Assembly: GCF_000588875.1 (NCBI RefSeq)
Contig: NZ_JEMV01000001.1
Coordinates: 250,705-283,023, forward strand
From: Sphingobium sp. Ant17
Lineage (GTDB): Bacteria; Pseudomonadota; Alphaproteobacteria; Sphingomonadales; Sphingomonadaceae
Length of the DNA stretch: 32,319 bases
Reading direction: 5' to 3'
Shown one piece after another: positions 26,141 to 32,319 of the stretch. The translations under genes and the position numbers were made by a program. Position 1 is the first letter of the stretch; each line of letters starts with the position of its first letter. Below the pieces are notes generated by a model. That model was not told the origin of the DNA. It saw nothing but the letters and a program-made list of their open reading frames with translations, and searched no databases.

Positions 26141-26592
26141 GAGAACAGACGCGCACCCTGTTGGCACTTCACCTCCAAGGGATGATGGCTAGTTCGCCAT
26201 TGGGCAGCGTATTCGCCCTCGATCTCACGGGCTTACAAACACCAGATATTACTGCCTGGACATCTTGGGTTGTGGGACGCGTCGCCGCAATAGGCGCATT
26301 GAAGATGCTTTCGCACGAAGTTGCCGAAGTGAAGTCGATGCGAACTTATCCTGATTTCCTGAGGATGGGTAATGGCGGTGTGATTTTAGAGAGGATCATC
26401 GCCGCAGCCATTGCCCAGAGTTTTCGCCATCTTAGCTTGGAAACAGGAAGCTGGGCGGCATTTGATACTGCGCTCACTTTAGTAAGGGCGGCGAGAGTTC
26501 ACAAACGGGGCGGCCTTCAGCGGCTACGAGCACGGCGACTTCAACAATTTCTCCACCTCGACCTTGTTCGTCCGAACGTCAGCGCTCGATAA
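26141..26592 (+). pseudogene. GNAT acetyltransferase remnant
   Basis: The frame reads RTLLALHLQGMMASSPLGSV, then GALKMLSHEVAEVKSMRTYP and LERIIAAAIAQSFRHLSLETGS, the acetyl-CoA-binding core of a GNAT N-acetyltransferase. Near 26490-26550 the family's usual ending (NGAAFSGYEHGDFN, then QQFLHLDL) is spread over two frames. The N-terminal start is also missing, since a stop lies just before 26138. The gene is therefore broken at both ends. Confidence 0.65.
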
Positions 26593-26621
26593 ACCTCAGT
26601 TTCAAAGCCATCCTTTCGCTT

Positions 26622-26640
26622 CCCCCCCCCCCCCCCCCCC
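26622..26640. repeat. Run of 19 cytosines
   Basis: An uninterrupted C19 homopolymer lies between the GNAT remnant and the IS5-like remnant, outside any recognisable gene. Its true length is uncertain because such runs are prone to slippage in cells and in sequencing. Confidence 0.85.
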
Positions 26641-26649
26641 GCAATTTAT

Positions 26650-27386
26650 TGGCGCTAAGGAAGCAGCGAGTCGCGCCGATGCTGCCGACCTCGCTGGATA
26701 ACCGACAGCATTTCGAAGGGATGATGTGGATCAACCGGACAGTCTCGCAATGGCGACACCTGCCAGACCGAGATGGCAAGTGGAAATGTGTTTTTCGCTG
26801 CTATCGGCGTTAGATGACGACTGGCATGTTTGAGGCCTGCTTGAAACGCTTGCCGAAATGGTGGAGCGAGATGCCCGCGCCGATATGATCGAAAGCACCG
26901 TCGTCCGGGCACATCATTGTGCAATCGGCATAAAAAAGGGACTCGCGAAACCGAGGCGTTTGGCCCATCGCGCGGCAGCTTCAGCACTAAACTCCACGCG
27001 CGGTGTGACGCCAAAGGCCGCCCGCTCGGCTTCGTTCTACGCCAGGACAGGTCCACGATTTTCAAGCAGTCGGTCCGCTGTTTCGCATGATCACCGACAA
27101 GATCGAGACGCTACTGGCCAACAAAGGGTATGATGCCGACGCCCTCCGTGAAGAGTTGGAGAACGCTGAAGTTGAAATCGTCATCCTGGCCAAGAGCAAC
27201 CGACGCGAACCCATCCCCCAAGACCGCGAAAATTACCGCTGGCGCAACCTCGTCGAGCGCCTGTTCAACAAACTCAACGACTGGCGGCGTATCGCCACGC
27301 GTTACGACAAGACCAAAAATTTCAACCTCGGCTTCGTCAGCCTCGTGGCAGTTCTGCAATGGATACTGTTTGTCCACGAAACCTAG
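26650..27386 (+). pseudogene. IS5-family-like transposase remnant
   Basis: The first part, in one frame, reads MLPTSLDNRQHFEGMMWIN, then SQWRHLPDRDGKWKCVF, the N-terminal region of IS5-type transposases. Several frames and stops follow. The last part is intact from 27087: LLANKGYDADALREEL, then ILAKSNRREPIPQDREN, then RWRNLVERLFNKLNDWRRIATRYDK. This last stretch is the characteristic C-terminal DDE domain, with the catalytic Glu of NLVERLFNK. The Asp residues before it are lost in the scrambled middle. No inverted repeats or target duplication are evident. Confidence 0.8.
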
Positions 27387-27499
27387 CTGTATTTGCAAGC
27401 AAACATAGGGTATGAAAATATAAACAAGCGACAAGGGTTCTCGTGAAAGGTCTGAATTTGACCCAAAAACCCTATGTTGTGACTCGAGAGGATTTAAAT

Positions 27500-27805
27500 A
27501 TGACAACTGCCGCAAGCAGAGACAAGAAGCTGCATTATGATCTAACAAATGTTGGACTAAGGGCCCAAGCCACAGCGGCAGGTTTAGTGCAGCTTTGTGT
27601 CGAATTGCGGCGCGCAGGCATCATCGATAACGATGCTTTGGACCGGATTAAAATCTCAATAGCAGACGAGATTGTTGTTTGTGCGCCTCGTCCGGTAGAC
27701 AGGTCAGGTTATCGGCGAGACATACGGGATCGGCTTGATCGGTTGTTTGCGGGCCTAGAGCGCCTTGGCTCTGGTGACGAGCTTAATCCCAGTGCGACAG
27801 ACTAA
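27500..27805 (+). CDS. Hypothetical protein, 101 residues
   Basis: ATG 27500 has GAGAGG 8 nt upstream, better than the GTG at 27443 in the same frame. The protein is helical and charged, with LTNVGLRAQATAAGLVQLCVELRRAGIIDNDALDRIKISIADEI as its core and an Arg/Asp-rich C-terminal helix (RSGYRRDIRDRLDRLFAGLERL). I do not recognise a family and see no signal peptide or membrane segment. Base composition is lower in GC than the catabolic genes, suggesting foreign origin. It stands alone between insertion-sequence remnants. Confidence 0.55.
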   Translation: MTTAASRDKKLHYDLTNVGLRAQATAAGLVQLCVELRRAGIIDNDALDRIKISIADEIVVCAPRPVDRSGYRRDIRDRLDRLFAGLERLGSGDELNPSATD

Positions 27806-28239
27806 GCGGCGAGTTCCAGCGTCGCGTCTGGCCCAATGCGCAACATGTGGAAAGTGCACATCTGGAAGGTGGTCAAAAATAGAGGGTTCTCCAACACGCA
27901 TACCGCGCTTTCATATGATCCCAGGGGGGCAGGCCTGCCCAGGAAATGGCAAACCAGCTATAATTCAGAATCCTTGACAACAAGTTTGGTATCAGATCGA
28001 GACTGACGGGGTTTAGGAAAGAAACGTCCAGTTCGGAACGGCCGATTATGATCGACGGTTGACCGACAGCTTTACAGGGTGGCGCTACTGTGAATCTGTG
28101 TTTAAATAATGTACAGGCACCCAGTAAAAAATTTTTGGTTAAAGCAGGCTGCCTTTGGCAGCGATTTTTAAGGCCTTAATAGACAGGCGATACTTTAGAT
28201 AAACTAGTCCCATGGCGTAGGAGACAGATAGTGCAGGGT
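27806..28239. other. AT-richer noncoding stretch
   Basis: No convincing gene is visible in these 434 bases. A perfect 14-bp palindrome GGGCAGGCCTGCCC lies at 27927-27940, and a small terminator-like hairpin at 28148-28162. TATAAT-like hexamers occur but have no matching -35 box that I would trust. Confidence 0.4.
28148..28169 (+). terminator. Weak intrinsic-terminator-like hairpin
   Basis: GCTGCC-TTT-GGCAGC is followed by GATTTTT. The 6-bp stem is short, and the nearest upstream gene ends 340 nt earlier, so function is doubtful. Confidence 0.35.
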
Positions 28240-28472
28240 ATGGGTGACGGCAGTTGTCCGTTCAATTTCAACACCGATCCAACGAGTTTCAAGGTCGGCG
28301 ACAGCGTGAGTTACCGCGTGACCGGCAGCCTGGAGGGCTTTCCGTTCGCGGGCGCCTGTTGGAAGTGCATAACGATCATGTCGTGCTGACGTCCGACGTC
28401 GAGGACAAGGCGAGCCGTATGCGAGCAACCCGGGAGGGGCGGCCTGTTGTCCTCGAACACGATGTATGTTGA
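28240..28472 (+). pseudogene. Small conserved-looking protein with a frameshift
   Basis: From ATG 28240 one frame reads NFNTDPTSFKVGDSVSYRVT then GSLEGFPF. The next frame continues GRLLEVHNDHVVLTSDVED and GRPVVLEHDVC to a stop at 28470-28472. Adding one G at about 28347 joins them into a ~78-residue protein with a beta-rich pattern (VGDSVSYRV, LLEVHNDHVVLTS). Each half reads like real protein, so I take it for a broken gene; the family is not known to me. Confidence 0.45.
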
Positions 28473-28551
28473 CTGGACATAGCAGTTTTGCGGAAGGTGC
28501 GGATGAGACTGTCAGTATTTCCATGTGTGGGTGGGCGGTTGATCTGCAGGC

Positions 28552-28853
28552 CGCCATGGCTCTGATGACACGTTGGCCGAAGATCACGGCAAATTGTGCC
28601 TTCGCCCTGATCCACTCACGTGGCGGCATCTTCCACTCTTTCTCCGACCGATTCAAGGTGAGATAGAGCAGCTTGGTGGCGGCCCGTCGCTCGGGAAGTT
28701 TCCCCTTACCCTGACAGCCCGCCTGAGTTTCGAGTTCAAAGCTTCGATCGCGTTCGTGGTGTAGATGATCCGGCGGACCTCGTCAGTGAACGAAAAAAAA
28801 GGGATCACATCGCCCCACCCGCGCCGACAGCTCTGGCCGATGGCGGGATAGCG
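28552..28853 (-). pseudogene. IS256-family transposase, C-terminal fragment
   Basis: On the minus strand the frame reads RYPAIGQSCRRGWGDVIPFF, then RRIIYTTNAIEALNSKLRRA, the conserved C-terminal catalytic block of IS256/Mutator transposases with the Glu of NAIEALN. After one frame change near 28695 it continues ATKLLYLTLNRSEKEWKMPP and REWIRAKAQFAVIFGQR, the normal end of the protein. The N-terminal three quarters are absent. It belongs to a different IS256 subgroup from the remnant at 23775. Confidence 0.8.
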
Positions 28854-28897
28854 CTACCCCAACGGCGTGAACTTCGCAGCCTTTGCAGCGGGGCTGG

Positions 28898-30083
28898 TCA
28901 GCCCAGGTCGCCACGTGCCCGCAGCGCCGCAACCGCGTCCGCGCTGATGCCCAGCGCGCCGAGCACGGCCGCGCCATCCTCGCCTAGCCGCGCGACATGA
29001 TCCCGCGCCTCGGCCCGCGATCCGCTCATGCGGAAGGGCGGGTTGGGCACTTTGAAGGCACCCGCGCCGTCATGCATCTGCGCAAAGGCTCCGCGCGCCG
29101 CCAGTTGCGGATCGTCCAGCAACTCGCCAATCTCGCGATAGCGAGCGCAGGGCACGCCATGGCGCGACAGGATCGCCTCGGCCTCCGCCGCGCTGCGCTC
29201 CAACGTCCATATTTCGGTCAGCGCCAGCAAGGTCGCCCAATTGGCATTGCGGTCCGCATTGGTCAGGAAGCGCGGATCGTCGCGCCATTCGGGATGGCCG
29301 ACCGCGTCCGACAATTGCTCGAAATTGCGCGGACTGGTCGCGCGACCATGATGAAGCCGTCATTGGTCTTCAGCGGCGTATAGAGCGGCCGCCGCGCGTC
29401 GCCGGGAAATTGCGCCTCCTGCGTTTCGAACACCAGCATGCCGACCATCGCCTCCAGCATCGACAGGTCGATATGCTGCCCCTGCCCCGTCCGCTCCCGC
29501 TGATACAGCGCCGCCTGGATCGCGCCGAACGCATGGGTGCCACCCAGCACGTCGGCGATGAAGATGCCGCTGGTCGCGGGCCGGTCTGACCCGTCCTGAT
29601 AGCGCAGGTTCACCATGTCGAATCCGCTGGCAGCATGGATCACCGGCGCATAGGCCGGGAACAGCGCCTTAGGCCCGGTCTGACCATAGCCGGAGATCGA
29701 GCAATAGATGAGCCGCGGATTGATCGCCGCCAGCGCCGAGAAATCAAGCCGAAGCGTGCCATGACGCCCGGCCGGAAATTTTCCACCAGCACGTCGCAGG
29801 TGGCGACCAGTTGCTTTATAAGGTCGATAATGGCAGGCGATTTGAGGTTGCAAGCGATCGACTGCTTGCCCGCGTTCAGATTGCCGAAATAGGCGCTATG
29901 GCCATCCCGCTTGGGCGGCCGCGCACGGACCTGATCGCCCTCAAGCGATTCCACCTTGATCACCTCCGCGCCAAGGTCTGCGAGCATCCGGGTGGCGAAC
30001 GGCCCAGCCATGACGCTGGTGAAATCCAGCACTCGCACGCCGTCCAGCGCGCCCGCCATCATTATCTTGCCATCATCCGCCAT
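28898..30083 (-). pseudogene. CaiB/BaiF-type CoA-transferase with two frameshifts
   Basis: Three frames together give a class III CoA-transferase of normal size (~395 residues), an enzyme moving CoA between carboxylic acids. Frame 1 from ATG 30083 has GVRVLDFTSVMAGPFATRML, GAEVIKVE (Asp/Glu region near the active site) and ENFRPGVMARFGL. Near 29749 one base is missing before the continuation DFSALAAINPRLIYCSISGYG and GQTGP. Near 29340 two extra bases (CG) interrupt TNDGFIMVA before SPRNFEQLSDAVGHPEW. The last frame reaches the stop at 28898. The catalytic Asp region lies in the first two blocks. It would activate an acid intermediate for the acyl-CoA dehydrogenase. As written it cannot be translated whole. 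Confidence 0.85.
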
Positions 30084-30112
30084 GCCGCACCTACCTATAA
30101 AGCCATATATTC

Positions 30113-30127
30113 AATGGTCCTACCTAT
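30113..30127. promoter_or_regulatory. Putative FadR/GntR operator before the CoA-transferase
   Basis: AATGGTCCTACCTAT matches 12 of 15 positions of the dyad at 30985; the TGGT-N3-ACC core is kept. It lies 30 nt upstream of the CoA-transferase start. On the minus strand a TTGACC hexamer lies about 19 nt before it. Confidence 0.55.
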
Positions 30128-30152
30128 TGCATGGCAAAGATGGCGCGGTCAA

Positions 30153-30887
30153 TCAGCCCTTGACGGCGGCCTTGCTGTTCTTGCGGACATGGCGATGCAC
30201 CCGCTCCAGATGCTTGCGCATTTCCGCGACGGCCGCCTCCTCATCCTTCGCCCGCAAATGCCGCACCAGCTTGAACCGGGATTCGATCAACGAATGCTGT
30301 AAAGTTTCATAGTCCGGCCCCCGCACAAATTCGTGCAGGATCGCCGACAGCGAATCCACGAAGATACCGAAAATGCGGTTCTTGGTTGCCCGCGCCAGCA
30401 CGGCATAATATTCCACCGCACAGGCATAACGCGCCTCCACGCTGGTTTCCCGCTTGGTCCGCTCGGCAATCGCCTCCAGTTCCGCGAGGTCGGTCTCCGT
30501 GGCGCGCGCGCACGCCAGGCGGACGATGATATCCTGCAACGCCAGCCGCGCCTCGGTCAGTTCGCCCAGCGAAATATCGCCCAGATGGACATAATCCTGC
30601 ATCGCCTGCACGATCCGGTCCGGCTCGGCGGTCTGCACGAACGCCCCGCCCTTCGCGCCCTTCACATTGCGGATGATCCCCGCAACCTCCAGACTGCGCA
30701 GCGCCTCCCGCAACGCGCTGCGACTGACCTGAAATTCGACCGCCAATTCCCGTTCGGCAGGCAGCTTGTCCCCAGCCTTGAGCGTACCCGACGCCAGCTG
30801 CTCACGGATCTGTTCACAGATCACTTCGAATGCGCGCCGCGTCTTGATAGGGGCGAAACTGGGTTTGGGGGACGGGGACGATGCCAT
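30153..30887 (-). CDS. FadR-subfamily GntR transcriptional regulator
   Basis: This 244-residue protein has an N-terminal GntR winged helix at about 17-85, with the signature [26 protein letters not shown] and the wing [12 protein letters not shown]-terminal all-helical FCD domain follows. The usual metal-binding His in the FCD helix seems replaced in [13 protein letters not shown], so the ligand may bind without a metal, as in E. coli FadR. FadR-type regulators typically bind TGGT-N3-ACCA dyads and release DNA when an acid or acyl-CoA binds. ATG 30887 is preferred over 31049, which would read through the etfB promoter. The gene is divergent from etfBA and adjoins two candidate operators (30113 and 30985), so it is the best candidate for the local regulon's repressor. 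Confidence 0.92.
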   Translation of the reverse strand: MASSPSPKPSFAPIKTRRAFEVICEQIREQLASGTLKAGDKLPAERELAVEFQVSRSALREALRSLEVAGIIRNVKGAKGGAFVQTAEPDRIVQAMQDYVHLGDISLGELTEARLALQDIIVRLACARATETDLAELEAIAERTKRETSVEARYACAVEYYAVLARATKNRIFGIFVDSLSAILHEFVRGPDYETLQHSLIESRFKLVRHLRAKDEEAAVAEMRKHLERVHRHVRKNSKAAVKG

Positions 30888-30961
30888 AGGGTGCGCTCCG
30901 ATAGGAATGCGCAAATGTATAGCCGACGCCCAGAAAGGCGCAATGGCCGGACCGAACAGGA

Positions 30962-30999
30962 TTGACAGACGTCTACCATCCTTTAATGGTCCGACCATT
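30962..30999 (+). promoter_or_regulatory. etfB promoter with perfect FadR/GntR-type operator
   Basis: The 15-bp dyad AATGGTCCGACCATT (30985-30999) has perfect arms AATGGT/ACCATT. A TTGACA hexamer (30962-30967) ends 17 nt before it, so the operator would cover the -10 region and start point, a layout suited to repression. The etfB start codon is 18 nt downstream of the operator, and the regulator gene lies just upstream in the opposite direction, so it may also be autoregulated here. Confidence 0.75.
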
Positions 31000-31017
31000 A
31001 TAAAGATGGAGCAAGTC

Positions 31018-31767
31018 ATGAAGATCCTTGTGCCCGTGAAGCGGGTCATTGATTATAATGTGAAGCCGCGGGTGAAAGCGGACGGCACGGGCGTCGATCT
31101 GGCGAACGTCAAGATGAGCATGAACCCGTTTGACGAAATCGCCGTCGAAGAAGCTATCCGCCTGAAGGAAAAGGGCGTGGCGACTGAGGTGATCGCGGTG
31201 TCCATTGGTGTGGCCAAAGCGCAGGAAACGCTGCGGACGTCGCTGGCGATGGGCTGCGATCGGGCGATCCTGATCCAGACCGACGATGAAGTCGAGCCGC
31301 TGGGCGTGGCGAAATTGCTCGCCAAGGTGCAGGAAGAAGAAGGCGCTGGCCTGATCATCCTGGGCAAGCAGGCGATCGACGATGACAGCAACCAGACCGG
31401 CCAGATGCTGGCGGCGCTGCTGAACCTGCCCCAAGGCACGTTTGCGTCGAAGGTCGAGGTCGAAGGCGACAGCGTGTCGGTGACGCGCGAAGTCGATGGC
31501 GGGCTGGAAACGGTGAAGCTGTCGACCCCGGCGATCATCACCACCGACCTGCGCCTGAACGAGCCGCGCTACGCATCGCTGCCCAACATCATGAAGGCCA
31601 AGTCCAAGCCGCTCGCGCAGAAGACGCCAGCCGATTATGGCGTGGATATTGGCGCACGGCTGGAGACGTTGAAGGTGGTTGAACCGCCCAAGCGCACCGC
31701 TGGCGTCAAAGTCGCCGATGTCGATGAACTGGTTGCCAAGCTCAAGGCCATGGGAGTTGCCGCATGA
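31018..31767 (+). CDS. etfB: Electron-transfer flavoprotein beta subunit
   Basis: This 249-residue protein is the usual size for EtfB, which forms a heterodimer with EtfA and carries electrons from acyl-CoA dehydrogenases to the ETF-quinone oxidoreductase at the membrane. Typical blocks are the start [37 protein letters not shown], and the adenine-nucleotide region [21 protein letters not shown]. The signature [31 protein letters not shown] is also present. GGAG precedes ATG 31018 by 6 nt, and the stop overlaps the etfA start (ATGA). A perfect operator dyad in its promoter ties it to the catabolic genes, and the nearby acyl-CoA dehydrogenase is a natural electron donor. Confidence 0.97.
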   Translation: MKILVPVKRVIDYNVKPRVKADGTGVDLANVKMSMNPFDEIAVEEAIRLKEKGVATEVIAVSIGVAKAQETLRTSLAMGCDRAILIQTDDEVEPLGVAKLLAKVQEEEGAGLIILGKQAIDDDSNQTGQMLAALLNLPQGTFASKVEVEGDSVSVTREVDGGLETVKLSTPAIITTDLRLNEPRYASLPNIMKAKSKPLAQKTPADYGVDIGARLETLKVVEPPKRTAGVKVADVDELVAKLKAMGVAA

Positions 31768-32319
31768 AGACGCTTGTATGGGTTGAACATGAGGGCGGCG
31801 CGGTCAAGGACGCGACGCTTTCGGCCATCACCGCCGCTGCGAAGCTGGGCGAAGTGCATCTGCTGGTTGCTGGCGAAGGCGTCGATGGCGTTGCCGCCGA
31901 AGCCGCCAAGATCTCCGGCGTGGGCAAGGTGCATGTCGCTGACGATGCCGCCTATGGCCATGCGCTCGCCGAGAATATCGCGCCGCTGGTTGTCGAACTG
32001 ATGGGGCATCATGACGCCTTCATCGCGCCCGCCACAAGCAACGGCAAGAATATCGCGCCGCGCGTCGCGGCCCTGCTCGACGTGATGCAGATCAGCGATA
32101 TCCTGTCGGTTGAAAGTGAAGACACGTTCACGCGGCCAATCTATGCGGGCAATGCGATTGCCACGGTCAAGAGCAAGGACGCCAAGAAGGTCATCACCGT
32201 CCGCGGTACGGCGTTCGAGAAGGCGGCTCGCGAAGGTGGTTCGGGGACGGTGGAAGCGGTGGCTTCGACCGGGGACAAGGCGCTGTCGTCCTTTGTCGGT
32301 GCCGAGATCGTCAAGCTGG
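31764..32319 (+). CDS. etfA: Electron-transfer flavoprotein alpha subunit (3' end beyond window)
   Basis: The frame starts at ATG 31764, overlapping the etfB stop by 4 nt, and is open to the end of the window, giving the first ~185 of about 310 residues. [20 protein letters not shown], then [20 protein letters not shown] and [21 protein letters not shown] with VRGTAF, are characteristic of EtfA domain I. The C-terminal FAD-binding domain lies outside the window. It is co-translated with etfB and forms the heterodimer with it. Confidence 0.96.
   Translation, partial: MKTLVWVEHEGGAVKDATLSAITAAAKLGEVHLLVAGEGVDGVAAEAAKISGVGKVHVADDAAYGHALAENIAPLVVELMGHHDAFIAPATSNGKNIAPRVAALLDVMQISDILSVESEDTFTRPIYAGNAIATVKSKDAKKVITVRGTAFEKAAREGGSGTVEAVASTGDKALSSFVGAEIVKL

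Noticed and set aside
27927..27940. Perfect palindrome GGGCAGGCCTGCCC
   Set aside because: No loop, no T tract, no adjacent gene start; noted but no function assigned.
23585..28900. Possible CRISPR array or tandem repeats in the accessory region
   Set aside because: No regularly spaced repeats with unique spacers were seen.

Overview
The window is high-GC DNA that looks like a sphingomonad (Alphaproteobacteria, Sphingomonadales). The evidence is two large TonB-dependent receptors embedded in a catabolic island, Rieske oxygenases served by a VanB/phthalate-type reductase, a P450terp-like (CYP108-type) P450, and several alphaproteobacterial-type insertion sequences. The species cannot be named from the sequence alone.

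Layout. 1-525: 3' end of a serine-recombinase gene, so a mobile element probably ends here. 699-7194 (minus strand): P450, TonB receptor, aldehyde dehydrogenase; the P450 is split by an intact IS630-family element. 7416-9237: zinc alcohol dehydrogenase, convergent with a MerR regulator. 9309-13588 (minus): TonB receptor (frameshifted), SDR dehydrogenase, VanA/DdmC-like Rieske oxygenase. 13809-21006 (plus): second Rieske oxygenase, flavin/[2Fe-2S] reductase, MFS permease, GMC oxidoreductase, aldehyde dehydrogenase and a 72-residue HTH-like protein; permease, GMC and aldehyde dehydrogenase are joined by ATGA overlaps. 21009-22241 (minus): LysR-type regulator with two DNA-binding domains. 22445-23584: acyl-CoA dehydrogenase. 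23775-28853: an insertion-sequence graveyard (two IS256-family remnants, an IS5-like remnant, a 19-base C run) with a few small genes and broken genes. 28898-30083 (minus): frameshifted CoA-transferase. 30153-30887 (minus): FadR/GntR regulator. 31018 to the end: etfB and etfA (cut by the window end).

How it fits together. The outer-membrane receptors and the MFS permease would bring in a substrate. The oxygenases (P450 and two Rieske enzymes sharing one visible reductase) would hydroxylate or demethylate it. Alcohol and aldehyde dehydrogenases (Zn-ADH, GMC, SDR, two ALDHs) would oxidise side chains to acids. CoA-transferase, acyl-CoA dehydrogenase and the electron-transfer flavoprotein would handle CoA-thioester oxidation. 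The substrate is not decidable from sequence; an aromatic or terpenoid carrying alkyl or methoxy groups is a reasonable guess.

Main discovery. A 15-bp dyad, AATGGTCCGACCATT, perfect in front of etfB and near-perfect at five further positions (7290, 13684, 22358, 22378, 30113), occurs in the control regions of the catabolic operons. It has the TGGT-N3-ACCA form used by FadR-type GntR regulators, and a FadR-type regulator is encoded beside the perfect copy. I infer one regulon spanning about 24 kb. A second shared motif (TTACGTAT/TTACGTAA) links the P450/ADH divergent promoter with the MerR promoter. Three pathway genes (P450, TonB receptor, CoA-transferase) are broken, so the island may be decaying or the sequence may contain errors at the frameshifts.
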